NCBI GenBank assembly: GCA_035651995.1
Contig: DASRER010000028.1
Location: forward strand, 82,657-146,656
Source: Terriglobales bacterium
Lineage (GTDB): Bacteria > Acidobacteriota > Terriglobia > Terriglobales > Acidobacteriaceae
Direction of reading: 5' to 3'
DNA: 64,000 bases
Made by a program: the position numbers and the translations under genes. Shown one piece after another: positions 24,693 through 32,969 of this stretch. The notes under the pieces are model-generated. The model did no database searches. It was not told the DNA's origin and worked only from the letters and a program-made list of their open reading frames with translations. The number at the start of each line of letters is the position of its first letter. Within the stretch, counting starts at the first letter, position 1.

Positions 24693-25610
24693 TCATTGTC
24701 GAATGCGAGGGTTGACGGCGGAGTAGAGCACGTCCGTGAGAAAGTTTACGGCGACATACGTGAGGCCAATGGTCAGGATGCAGCCCTGGACGACATAGTA
24801 GTCGCGGTTGCTGATGGCGGTGATGGTGAGGCGGCCGAGTCCGGGCCAGGAAAAGATCGTTTCCGTCACGATGGCGCCGGCGAGCAGCGCGCCGAATTGC
24901 AGTCCAACGACGGTCAGCACGGGGATGAGCGCGTTGCGGAGCGCGTGGCGATAGACGACGTCGCGCTCGGGCACGCCCTTGGCGCGCGCGGTGCGGATGT
25001 AGTCCTGGCCGAGTTCTTCGAGCATGGATGTGCGCACCATGCGGGTGAGGATGGCGGCGAGGGCACCGCCCAGCGTGATGGCCGGGAGAACAAAGCTGGT
25101 CCAACCAGTGGCGCCGGAGACGGGCAGAAGGCCGAGATAGATGGCGAAGAACAGTATAAGGATGGGACCGAGGGCGAAGTTGGGAAATGAGAGTCCGAGC
25201 AGCGAGACGAAGCTGATGACGCGGTCGTCCCACTGATTGCGGCGTCGGGCGGAGCGGACGCCGGCGGGAATGGAGAGCAGCAGGGCGACAGCGAGCGCGG
25301 CGAGCGTCAGCTTCAGCGTGTAGGGATAGCGCTGCGCGATGAGCGAGGTCACGCCCTGGTTGAAGCGGATGGACTTGCCGAGGTCGCCGTGGAGAACGCC
25401 TTTCCAGTAGTTGAGGTACTGCTGGCCGAGGGGAGCGTCGAGTCCGAAGGCGTGGCGGGCAGCTTCAATGTCGGCGGGCGTGCCGCCCTCGCCCATCATC
25501 TGGGCGATGGGGTCGCCGGGGACGATATGAATCAGGAGAAAGACGACGGAGACGACGAGCCACACCACCGGGACCATGTAGAGCAGGCGGGCCAGGATGT
25601 AGCGAAGCAT
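24693..25610 (-). CDS. Peptide/nickel-type ABC permease, DppB/OppB
   Basis: 305 residues, six membrane segments. MLRYILARLLYMVPVVWLVV at the N-terminus, then GDPIAQMMGEGGTP, and the EAA loop DYIRTARAKGVPERDVVYRH are typical. It forms the channel with the DppC-like subunit. ATG 25610 begins at the family's normal N-terminus. Confidence 0.93.
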   Translation of the reverse strand: MLRYILARLLYMVPVVWLVVSVVFLLIHIVPGDPIAQMMGEGGTPADIEAARHAFGLDAPLGQQYLNYWKGVLHGDLGKSIRFNQGVTSLIAQRYPYTLKLTLAALAVALLLSIPAGVRSARRRNQWDDRVISFVSLLGLSFPNFALGPILILFFAIYLGLLPVSGATGWTSFVLPAITLGGALAAILTRMVRTSMLEELGQDYIRTARAKGVPERDVVYRHALRNALIPVLTVVGLQFGALLAGAIVTETIFSWPGLGRLTITAISNRDYYVVQGCILTIGLTYVAVNFLTDVLYSAVNPRIRQ

Positions 25611-25629
25611 GGCTGGACAGTGTAACGCG

Positions 25630-25747
25630 TTGGAAGGGGTCGGCGGTCGCCGGTCGCTGGCCTTCGGTCGTTGGCCAAGAGTCAAAAGAAAAAATCAGGA
25701 GCGTTCACACAAAGGACACGCAGGACGCACGAAGGGCACGAAGGAAA
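25630..25747. repeat. GGTCGCTGGCC and CACGAAGG word tracts
   Basis: Tract GGTCGGCGGTCGCCGGTCGC (25636 onward) is followed by the CACGAAGG family (25679-25747, with GGACACGCAGGACGCACGAA). A tract related to the first is at 32788-32832. Confidence 0.55.
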
Positions 25748-25793
25748 TCGCGCTCGTCGCGGCCAACGACGAACGGCGGACCGACGCCACTGT

Positions 25794-27167
25794 TCAGTCG
25801 CCCGCCTTCTCCACGCGCTGTTGCAGCGGCGGCGCCACCGTTTCGACCTTGACGCGCTGGATGCGGAGGCCGTCCATTTCGAGGACGACGAAGCGGTGGC
25901 CGTCGTGGACGAAGGCGTCGCCGGGTTTGGGGACCTTTTGCAGCGAGGCCATGACGAAGCCGCCGAGGGTCTCAAAGCCCAGGTCGCGAGGGAGCGGCAG
26001 GTGGTGATGGGTTTCCAGGTCGCGCAGGGTGGCGGAGCCATCGAGCACCATGCTGCCGGCGGTGACCAGCGGCGGCTTGGGCGCCACGTCGTATTCGTCT
26101 TCCAATTCGCCGACGATTTGCTCGAGCACGTCTTCCACGGTGACCACGCCGGAAACAGAGCCGTATTCGTCCACGACGACGGCGAGGTGGCGGCGGTGGG
26201 TCTTGAAGTCTATGAGCAGGTCGGGAAGGACCTTGGTTTCCGGCACGACGAGCACGCTGCGCATGATGTTGCGGACCTCGAGGCGCGGCAGCAGGTCGGC
26301 GGGCGCGTTCTGGCGCACGTGCGCCAGGCGGATCTGCATCCAGCGCATGAGCTCCTTGGCGTAGAGGACGCCGACGATGTGTTCGGGGCCGCGCTGCGGG
26401 TCGTAGACCGGGATGCGGGAGTGCTGGTCTTGGACGACGCGGTCGAGGGCATCGTCGAGCGGCATGTCAGCCGGGAGAGGGAAGATGTTGGTGCGCGGGA
26501 TCATGACCTCGCGGACGGTCACGTCGCCCAGCTCGAGCGTGCGATGAATGGTTTCTTCCTGCAGCGGCGGCAGCAGGCCCACGCGGCGTGAGGCGGTGAC
26601 GATGAGCTTGAGTTCCTCGGGCGAGTGCACGCCGCCCTCGCGGAGGTGGCGCAGCCCGAAGATGCGCAGCACCAGGCGAGCGGACCGGCTGAACAGGTAG
26701 AGCGCCGGCTTGGAGATGGTCATGAAGACTTCCATCGGGCCGGAGACAGCGAGGGCCACGCGCTCGGCGCGCTCCAGCGCAACCGACTTGGGTACCAGCT
26801 CGCCGAGGGTGACGTGGAGGAAAGTGATGCCGGCGAAGGCCAGCGTGATGGCGATGCCGTGCGCATAAAGGCCGGCGTAAGGGACGCCGCGGAAGAGGGG
26901 TTCCAAGAGCCCGGCGAGCGTGGCTTCGCCAACCCAGCCGAGTCCCAGGCTGGTAAGGGTGACGCCGAACTGCACGGCGCTGAGCAGCTGGTCGAGGTTC
27001 TGCTGGAGCCGGCGGACGGTGCGCGCGCCGAGGCGGCGGGCTTCAATGAGCTGCTGGATGCGCGTGTCGCGGACGCTGACCAGGGCAAACTCGGCGGCCA
27101 CGAAGAAGGCGTTCGCCGCCACCAGCAGGAAAAGAGCAATCACCCGCAGCAGCGCCAGGCTGACCAT
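25794..27167 (-). CDS. CNNM/CorC-type protein (DUF21, CBS pair, CorC_HlyC)
   Basis: 457 residues. An N-terminal DUF21 domain with about four membrane segments (ALLRVIALFLLVAANAFFVA, VAAEFALVSVRDTRIQQL) is followed by two CBS domains (VREVMIPRTNIFPLP, RNIMRSVLVVPETKVLPDLL, VVVDEYGSVSGVVTVEDVLE) and a C-terminal CorC_HlyC domain. Members are linked to Mg2+ or Co2+ efflux; old names include hemolysin. ATG 27167 begins right at the first membrane segment. A shorter paralogue lies at 59294. Confidence 0.9.
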   Translation of the reverse strand: MVSLALLRVIALFLLVAANAFFVAAEFALVSVRDTRIQQLIEARRLGARTVRRLQQNLDQLLSAVQFGVTLTSLGLGWVGEATLAGLLEPLFRGVPYAGLYAHGIAITLAFAGITFLHVTLGELVPKSVALERAERVALAVSGPMEVFMTISKPALYLFSRSARLVLRIFGLRHLREGGVHSPEELKLIVTASRRVGLLPPLQEETIHRTLELGDVTVREVMIPRTNIFPLPADMPLDDALDRVVQDQHSRIPVYDPQRGPEHIVGVLYAKELMRWMQIRLAHVRQNAPADLLPRLEVRNIMRSVLVVPETKVLPDLLIDFKTHRRHLAVVVDEYGSVSGVVTVEDVLEQIVGELEDEYDVAPKPPLVTAGSMVLDGSATLRDLETHHHLPLPRDLGFETLGGFVMASLQKVPKPGDAFVHDGHRFVVLEMDGLRIQRVKVETVAPPLQQRVEKAGD

Positions 27168-27634
27168 TCGTGAAAATTCTAGCACTGGCAAAGGCAGCCG
27201 CATCCCTGCTTGCATCTGTATGACAACACATGGCTTTGCTATGAATGGCGCGCAGTTTTGCAACGCCAGCGGGCCGCCTGCGCAGGCTGGTGTGAGGGCG
27301 GGAAAACGGCTATCCTGAGCCGGAACCTGGCGGTAACTCCCTTCCTTCGCAGGCCCATTCCAGTGGATTGTTCCGTCCGGGGCGGAGGCTGGAAAACCTG
27401 CTTTCGGAACGCTTGCGCTGCTTCCATTTCGGGCGGAGCGGGGTCTAAGCATTGATCATCGGGCGATGTTCAAGTTTTCCCGGGGCAGTGGAACCAAGCC
27501 AGCACCGGCTGCGTAACAGAGTCAGGCAGCGAGAAAGGCCCCCGCGCCGATCGGCGCGACGTACGAGTTCAAAAAGAGCCGAGCAGGGCGCGCCACTGAA
27601 ACAGGAGGGTGGCTCGCGGAGGCAGGAGGACCCA
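27168..27634. other. Divergent intergenic region, no gene seen
   Basis: 467 bases between the divergent CorC-type and membrane-fusion genes. A perfect 16-base palindrome CGCGCCGATCGGCGCG lies at 27543-27558. TAGAAT about 12 bases before the minus-strand ATG is possibly a -10. Otherwise nothing supportable. Confidence 0.4.
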
Positions 27635-28843
27635 GTGGCGAACGGCAATGGCAAGAAAAAGAAGCGCCGGCTGCTCTACGGAGGCATCGGCGTCGGACTG
27701 GTATTGCTGATCGCGGTTGTGGTGATGGCGGCGACGCGCGGCGGCACCAAGATCGATCCCTCGAAGCTCGGCAAAGTGGAGAGGGGCGACCTGGCCAAGA
27801 GCGTGGTCGCGACCGGCAAGATCCAGCCGATCATCCAGGTGGATGTGAAGTCGAAGGCCAGCGGAATCATCAAGCGGCTGCTGGTGGAAGAAGGCCAGAC
27901 GGTGAAGGCCGGGCAGGTGGTGGCCGAGCTGGACCGCGACGAGATCGAGGCGCAGGTGAATTCGGCGCGCGCCATGCTTGCCAGCTCGGAAGCCAACATG
28001 CGCGCCTCGGAAGCCGAGTATGAGCGCGCCAAAGTAGACGCTGAAGGTCCCGACGTTCCGCTGCTGAAGCGCGCCTACGAGCGCGCGGTTTCCATGAGCA
28101 AGGACGGCGTGGTTTCGACGTCGCAGATGGAAGACGCGCAGAAGGCCTACGAACTGGCGGTGAACAAGCAGAACGTGGCGCGGGCGCAGCTCCAGGTGAG
28201 CAAGGCGAAGGCGATGCAGGCCGCCGCCGAAGTGGCGCGCAGCCGCGCGACGCTCAAGCAACTGGAAGAGCAGCTCAGCTACACGACGATCGTGGCGCCC
28301 ATGGACGGCGTGATCCTGTCGCGGCCAGTGGAACTGGGTGACGCGGTGAGCTCCATTCTGGTGATGGGCTCGACGGCGACGCTGGTGATGACCATGGGCG
28401 ACACTCACGAGGTCTACGTGAAGGGCAAGGTGGACGAGAGCGATATCGGCAAGGTCTACCTGGGCCAGACGGCGAGGATCAAAGTCGAGTCGTTCAAGGA
28501 CAAGACGTTCACCGGCAAGGTGACGAAGATTTCGCCGATGGGCGTGGAGAAGGACAACGTCACCACGTTCGAAGTGCGGGTCTCGATCAACAATCCCGGC
28601 GGCGAATTGAAGGCCGCGATGACGGCGAACGCCGAGATCATCCTGGAAGAACACAAGAACGTGCTGCAGATCCCGGAAGGTTCGCTGATCTACGACAAGG
28701 ACAAGAAGGCATCGGTGGAAGTGCCCGACCCGAGCGCGAAAGACGGCAAGCGGAGAGTGCCGGTCGAGGTGGGAATTTCCAACGGCGCGAAGACCGAACT
28801 GCTGAAGGGCCTGAAGGAAGGGGACAAGGTCATTCTGCAGTAA
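27635..28843 (+). CDS. HlyD/MacA-type periplasmic membrane-fusion protein
   Basis: 402 residues. A Lys/Arg-rich N-terminus (NGKKKKRRLLYGG) leads into one membrane segment (IGVGLVLLIAVVVMAA), then a lipoyl half-motif (SGIIKRLLVEEGQTVKAGQV), a long coiled-coil hairpin, the second lipoyl half (TTIVAPMDGVILSRPVELGD) and beta-barrel. It would bridge an inner-membrane pump to the outer membrane. GTG 27635 follows AGGAGGA at 27624-27630. No MacB-like partner or TolC lies next to it in this window, so it is an orphan here. Confidence 0.9.
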   Translation: MANGNGKKKKRRLLYGGIGVGLVLLIAVVVMAATRGGTKIDPSKLGKVERGDLAKSVVATGKIQPIIQVDVKSKASGIIKRLLVEEGQTVKAGQVVAELDRDEIEAQVNSARAMLASSEANMRASEAEYERAKVDAEGPDVPLLKRAYERAVSMSKDGVVSTSQMEDAQKAYELAVNKQNVARAQLQVSKAKAMQAAAEVARSRATLKQLEEQLSYTTIVAPMDGVILSRPVELGDAVSSILVMGSTATLVMTMGDTHEVYVKGKVDESDIGKVYLGQTARIKVESFKDKTFTGKVTKISPMGVEKDNVTTFEVRVSINNPGGELKAAMTANAEIILEEHKNVLQIPEGSLIYDKDKKASVEVPDPSAKDGKRRVPVEVGISNGAKTELLKGLKEGDKVILQ

Positions 28844-28937
28844 ACGAGCTTCCGGGCGCGCAAATGCGTCCGGACCCCGGACCACGGCCCGCATGACCGG
28901 CACACCCTCCGCCGGCTGCGGGCTGTGGCATTTTGGA

Positions 28938-28977
28938 AGACACCGGCAGTTGGCACTTAGCAATTGGCATTTGGCCG
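28938..28977. repeat. TGGCATTTAGCAC word tract
   Basis: GGCAGTTGGCACTTAGCAAT followed by TGGCATTTGGCC. Nearly the same sequence, inverted, is one arm of the hairpin before lptE at 52321-52352. Confidence 0.6.
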
Positions 28978-29055
28978 TGTAGCTCTGGAATAGAAAATCT
29001 AAAGATCGCGGTTTGGGACATTTAGGCCAGCAACCTACGAATTGAGGAGAGCGCG

Positions 29056-29931
29056 ATGACTCACCTGGCCCGCCGTTTTGCCTTCCCTGCCCTGCTTGCA
29101 TTCACGATCACATCTTTGCTGGCTGTTTCCTCACTGGCCGACACCGGTACGGACGAACAGCGGGAGCAGAAGACGTTTGCGCTGCGCTCGGGTGGAACGC
29201 TGGTGCTCAAGCACGAGCGCGGACGCGTTTCCGTGCAGGGCTGGGACAAGGACCAGGTAGTCGTCGACGTGGTGAAGCGCTACGAGGGCGGCAGCACCGC
29301 CGAGCGCGACGAGTGGCTGCGCGATACGAAAGTCAATTTCACCAGCGAAAGCGGGCGGCTGGAGATCGAAGTGGAGCGCGCCAACCGGTTCTGCATTGGT
29401 ATCTGCTACTCGGGCCGGGGCACGGTTGACCTGACGATCCATGCGCCACGCAAGGTGCAGCTCGACATTCATGAGTCGCGCGCGGATTTGCAGGTCACAG
29501 ATATCGAGGGCGACCTGAGGCTGCGGAATGAACGGTCGAGCGTGCAGGTGGAGCGGCTGACCGGCGGCGTGCGCATTGAGAGCGAGCGCGGGCCGGTGCG
29601 CCTGCGCGATGTGAACGTGCGCGGTGATTTCGACGTGAGCGTGGAGCGCGCCGAGTTCGAGTTCCAGGGCTCGGGGCTGCCGCGCGGCGGGCGCGTGCAG
29701 AGCGAGCGCGGCGACGTGGTGCTGCGTCTGCCGGAAAACGTGGCGCTGAATGTTGAAGTGAACACCGACCGGCGGTCGAGCTTCCGCAGCGACTTCCCCA
29801 TCGCCACCACGACTTCTTACAACAGCGAAAAGCTGCGCGGCACTGTGAACGGCGGCGGGCCGCTGCTTCGCCTGGAGAGCACTCGCGGGCCGGTGCGGCT
29901 GCTGCGGTACGTGAGCCCGGGCAGGATGTAG
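29056..29931 (+). CDS. Secreted DUF4097-like beta-repeat protein
   Basis: 291 residues. Signal peptide FPALLAFTITSLLAVSSLAD. The rest is a series of short beta-strands of the DUF4097 type, with repeated L.LRNERSSVQVERL, GVRIESERGPVRLRD and GRVQSERGDVVLRL turns (SERG/NERS motif). Two Cys lie in RFCIGICYSG. DUF4097 proteins (YvlB, LiaG) often occur in envelope-stress operons, but their role is not defined. GGAGAG precedes the ATG. A second member follows at 30125. Confidence 0.75.
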   Translation: MTHLARRFAFPALLAFTITSLLAVSSLADTGTDEQREQKTFALRSGGTLVLKHERGRVSVQGWDKDQVVVDVVKRYEGGSTAERDEWLRDTKVNFTSESGRLEIEVERANRFCIGICYSGRGTVDLTIHAPRKVQLDIHESRADLQVTDIEGDLRLRNERSSVQVERLTGGVRIESERGPVRLRDVNVRGDFDVSVERAEFEFQGSGLPRGGRVQSERGDVVLRLPENVALNVEVNTDRRSSFRSDFPIATTTSYNSEKLRGTVNGGGPLLRLESTRGPVRLLRYVSPGRM

Positions 29932-29940
29932 AGAACTTCC

Positions 29941-29995
29941 CTTGCCGCGGATGAACGCGGATTCTTACGGATCTTGAATTCTTTTTCGAGCTGAT
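29941..29995. repeat. GGATGAACGC word tract
   Basis: CTTGCCGCGGATGAACGCGG then a partly inverted tract (GGATCTTG against TGATCCGTG). It begins ten bases after the preceding stop. Confidence 0.5.
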
Positions 29996-30124
29996 CCGTG
30001 ATGGTCCGTGTGCATGCGTGGCAAAGAGCTTTTGTGAGTGCTCTCCTCGCGCCGGCTGGCGCGTCTGAAGAGCGAGAAAGTTCGGGCGGGTGGCGGCGGT
30101 TGCTGCTCCCGATGGAGGAACAAG

Positions 30125-31102
30125 ATGAAAAATCAAAGATGGCGGGGGATCGCGATTCTGGCGGTGATGCTGGCGTTTGCCACGGCCGCGTTCGCGGCGG
30201 AAGAGGGCACGTTTGATCGCGCGCTCAAGGTGACGGGCCCGGTAGAGATGGAAGTTGCGACCGGCTCGGGGCAGATCATGGTGCACAGCGGGGCGGCGGG
30301 GGCGGTGACGATCAAAGGCACAGTCCGGGTGAGCGACAGCTGGATGGGCACTAGCGACGCCAAGGCGAAGTTGCAGCGCATCCTGGGCAATCCGCCGGTG
30401 GAACAGAGCGGAAACGTGATCAAGATCGGGCGGGTTGACGATCCGGAGCTGCGGCGCAACGTGAGCATCAGCTATGAGATCGTTACGCCGGCGGAGACGC
30501 GGCTGGTGGCGAAGACGGGCTCGGGCGATCAGACGGTGGCGGGACTTCGCGGGCCGGTGGAAATCGCAACCGGATCAGGCCGCCTTCGCGCGAACGATAT
30601 CGGGAGCGAGGTGCGCGCGAGTTCGGGATCGGGCGACATTGGGCTGGAGAACATCAACGGCGCGGTGCGCGCGTCAACCGGCAGCGGGCGCGTGAGCGCG
30701 CTGCGCGTGGCGGGCAGCTTCGACGCCAGCTCGGGATCGGGCGAGATTGAGTCGGAGCAGACTGCAGGCGGCAATGCCCGGGTGAGCACGGGATCGGGCA
30801 GCATCCGGCTGCGCGGCGTGAAGGGTGCGCTGACGGTCAGCACGGGCAGCGGCGACATCCAGGCGCAGGGCGAACCGACCAGCGAGTGGAAAGTGGACAC
30901 GGGCTCGGGCAGCGTGGAGCTACACGTGCCGCAGCAAGCGGCGTTCGACGTCTACGCGCGCAGCAGCTCGGGACGGATCACGGTGGACCATCCGATGACC
31001 GTGCGAGGCACGATCAACCGGCACGAAGTTCGCGGTTCGGTGCGCGGCGGCGGCGCGCTGCTGAACGTGCACACCGCGTCGGGCAACATCGAGGTGCGGT
31101 AG
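30125..31102 (+). CDS. Secreted DUF4097 protein with TGSG beta-repeats
   Basis: 325 residues. Signal peptide GIAILAVMLAFATAAFAAEE. About ten regular turns carry a (S/T)GSG(D/S/R/E)(I/V) motif, for example ATGSGQIMV, KTGSGDQTV, ATGSGRLRA, SSGSGDIGL, STGSGRVSA, SSGSGEIES, STGSGSIRL, STGSGDIQA and DTGSGSVEL, spaced about 18-20 residues. This predicts a right-handed beta-solenoid. GGAGG lies six bases before ATG 30125. The run is followed by a strong terminator, so the two DUF4097 genes may form one unit. Confidence 0.85.
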   Translation: MKNQRWRGIAILAVMLAFATAAFAAEEGTFDRALKVTGPVEMEVATGSGQIMVHSGAAGAVTIKGTVRVSDSWMGTSDAKAKLQRILGNPPVEQSGNVIKIGRVDDPELRRNVSISYEIVTPAETRLVAKTGSGDQTVAGLRGPVEIATGSGRLRANDIGSEVRASSGSGDIGLENINGAVRASTGSGRVSALRVAGSFDASSGSGEIESEQTAGGNARVSTGSGSIRLRGVKGALTVSTGSGDIQAQGEPTSEWKVDTGSGSVELHVPQQAAFDVYARSSSGRITVDHPMTVRGTINRHEVRGSVRGGGALLNVHTASGNIEVR

Positions 31103-31118
31103 GGCACGCACCAGCGCG

Positions 31119-31175
31119 ACGGCCCGCGCTTTCGCCGACTGACTCTGCTCCGGCGGGACGCGGGCCGTTTTTTGT
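31119..31175 (+). terminator. Rho-independent terminator after DUF4097 gene
   Basis: Perfect arms ACGGCCCGCG (31119-31128) and CGCGGGCCGT (31159-31168) are followed by TTTTTT. An inner stem CGCCG/CGGCG closes part of the loop. Confidence 0.9.
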
Positions 31176-31223
31176 TCTGCTGACGATTATTGTCGCTTTG
31201 CAAGCGGTGTTCGCAGCGCCATC

Positions 31224-31430
31224 ATGCGAGGCTTGGCTGAGCACAGAGAGAGAACACAACTGGTTGGCGATGCGCTGCGAGAAGGGGCAGTGCTGATCGC
31301 GGTCTTGTGGCCGCTGGAGCGCTACGTAACCGAACCTGGACACCATGTTGGTGTTTGGGAGATCGTTCTTGCCGAGACACTCGCCGGCATCCTGCTATGG
31401 TGGGGTATCATCATGGAAGGCAGGGATTAG
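31224..31430 (+). CDS. Small membrane protein
   Basis: 68 residues beginning MRGLAEHRERTQLVGDALRE, with two hydrophobic segments (AVLIAVLWPLERYV and IVLAETLAGILLWWGII). No family is recognised. Base use is less GC-rich than neighbours. It directly precedes a second tiny membrane protein (2 bases). Confidence 0.5.
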   Translation: MRGLAEHRERTQLVGDALREGAVLIAVLWPLERYVTEPGHHVGVWEIVLAETLAGILLWWGIIMEGRD

Positions 31431-31432
31431 CA

Positions 31433-31552
31433 ATGGACATCTATGGTGTCTGGCTCGCCACCTTCGGATTTTTCGCCGTGGTGTTCCTGGTCGGAAAGTA
31501 CTGGCAGTCGCGCGATCGCGCCGAACGCGAAAAAAGACGCGCAGCGCGCTGA
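31433..31552 (+). CDS. 39-residue single-span membrane protein
   Basis: MDIYGVWLATFGFFAVVFLV is one membrane helix, followed by a strongly basic tail (SRDRAEREKRRAAR). It starts two bases after the previous small gene with AGGCAGGG upstream, so the pair is probably co-translated. Function is unknown. Confidence 0.5.
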   Translation: MDIYGVWLATFGFFAVVFLVGKYWQSRDRAEREKRRAAR

Positions 31553-31679
31553 AGCCGCGCGCCGAAGCAGTGCTCCTCGGGCCTTTCTCGTGCCATTCTT
31601 CCCTGAATTCTTGACTTGCGCGCGGCGCGCGCGATAACGTCCCGACGACTTTCTGATTCCGTTCTGGCGGGAGATTCCT

Positions 31680-32510
31680 TTGGCGCAGCGCATGGTGACC
31701 TTCACCACCGACTTCGGCACGACGGACCACTACGTCGGAGCGATGAAGGGCGTGATCTACAGCATCAATCCGGATGCGAAGCTGGTGGACATTTCCAACT
31801 CGGTGCAGTCCTACGACGTGCTGGACGGCGCGATCACCATCGCGCAGGCGTACAGCTACTACCCGGCGGGCACGATTCACGTGGTGATCGTCGATCCCGG
31901 CGTGGGGTCGTCGCGGCGGCCGCTGCTGGTCACGACCGAGCGGCACATGTTCCTGGCGCCCGACAACGGCGTGCTGTCGTTCGTCTTCGAGCGCGAAGAG
32001 CGGCTGTCGGTGCGGCACATCACCAGCGAGCACTATTTTCTCCAGCCGGTGAGCCAGACGTTCCACGGACGCGACGTGTTTGCCGCCGTCGCGGGATGGA
32101 TGAGCAAGGGGGTTGAGGCGGCGAAGTTCGGCGACGAGATCACCGACTTCGTCCGCTTCGCGGCGCCGAAGCCGAAGGCGCTGAGCGACAAGGCCATGAA
32201 GGGACTGGTGCTCAAGACGGACAAGTTCGGGAACCTGATTACGAACATTCGTCCTGACGATTTGCCGCAGCTGTTTCAGGCGGAGCCGCCGCCATTTCGG
32301 ATTGTCGTCGGCAAGGGCGAGATCACGAAGATGAAGACGGCCTACGCGCAGGGCACGCCCGGCGAGGTCTTCGCGATCCAGGGCAGCATGGGTTTTTTGG
32401 AGATTGCGACCAACCGGGGGTCGGCGTCGCGCACGATCCTGGCGGACAAGGGCAGCGAAGTCGGAATTTGGATTGGGGAAGATGCGGTGGCCACTCCCGC
32501 GGCTTCGTAA
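31680..32510 (+). CDS. SAM hydroxide adenosyltransferase (DUF62)
   Basis: 276 residues. The family hydrolyses S-adenosylmethionine to adenosine and methionine; fluorinase is a relative. TTDFGTTDHYVGAMKGVIYS at the N-terminus, VIVDPGVGSSRRPLLV, LAPDNGVLS and the C-terminal KTDKFGNLITNI are typical. The fluorinase-specific loop is not evident. Start is TTG 31680, with GGGAG seven bases upstream; ATG 31692 is the alternative. Confidence 0.92.
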   Translation: MAQRMVTFTTDFGTTDHYVGAMKGVIYSINPDAKLVDISNSVQSYDVLDGAITIAQAYSYYPAGTIHVVIVDPGVGSSRRPLLVTTERHMFLAPDNGVLSFVFEREERLSVRHITSEHYFLQPVSQTFHGRDVFAAVAGWMSKGVEAAKFGDEITDFVRFAAPKPKALSDKAMKGLVLKTDKFGNLITNIRPDDLPQLFQAEPPPFRIVVGKGEITKMKTAYAQGTPGEVFAIQGSMGFLEIATNRGSASRTILADKGSEVGIWIGEDAVATPAAS

Positions 32511-32512
32511 AA

Positions 32513-32536
32513 CCAGTTTCACGTTTCGCGTTCCGC
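32513..32536. repeat. Short GTTTCACG word tract
   Basis: CCAGTTTCACGTTTCGCGTT directly after the DUF62 stop, of the TTTC word type. Confidence 0.4.
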
Positions 32537-32549
32537 GCCCCGAAGGCCG

Positions 32550-32783
32550 TTACGGGTTGCGCGGCTTCGGGCGCGCATAGCGGTCCATTTCGGCGGTCCA
32601 CTTCAGGAAGCGGGCCAGTTCGCGGCGCTCGCGCCACATGAACCCCCAAAATTCCAGGAAACCGATTTTGTCCATCTTGAGGCCGCAGTAGGTCTCGATG
32701 CGCCACTTTAGATAGGGACTTCGCCAGGGGGCGAGGCGGTGTCCCGCGGTGGCGGCCCAGAGGAAGCGGAGGATGTAACGCAT
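32550..32783 (-). CDS. Small conserved hypothetical protein
   Basis: 77 residues beginning MRYILRFLWAATAGHRLAPW, with an amphipathic or membrane-like N-terminus and a Trp/Arg-rich rest (RSPYLKWRIETYCGLKMDKI). Proteins like this recur in Acidobacteria genomes from memory, but no function is known. ATG 32783 is chosen; the frame extends upstream only through repeat DNA. Confidence 0.6.
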   Translation of the reverse strand: MRYILRFLWAATAGHRLAPWRSPYLKWRIETYCGLKMDKIGFLEFWGFMWRERRELARFLKWTAEMDRYARPKPRNP

Positions 32784-32787
32784 GAAG

Positions 32788-32935
32788 ACCGTCGTTGGTC
32801 GTTGGCCGCCGGCCGCTGGCCACCGGCCTGCAACGAGTATAGCGGGCGTCGGCAGCGGCCCAGTCGTTTCTGCGGGACCGGATCGAATTCGATCCGTTCC
32901 CCGGCGCTTCGTGCCGGGCCACATTCAGCCGCCCT
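32788..32935. repeat. Word tract and dispersed hairpin
   Basis: A GTTGGCCGCCGGCCGCTGGC tract is followed by TGCGGGACCGG, a GGATCGAATTCGATCC palindrome (32879-32894), CGGCGCTTCGTGCCGG and ACATTCAGCCGCCCTTC. It is the third copy of the hairpin family seen at about 10900 and 24465. Confidence 0.6.
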
Positions 32936-32969
32936 TCCGGCTGCTCGTTCCAAGAACCGAGAACCGGTT

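Noticed and set aside
31680..32510. Fluorinase or chlorinase
   Set aside because: The family fold fits, but I see no fluorinase-specific insertion loop; SAM hydroxide adenosyltransferase is the safer call.
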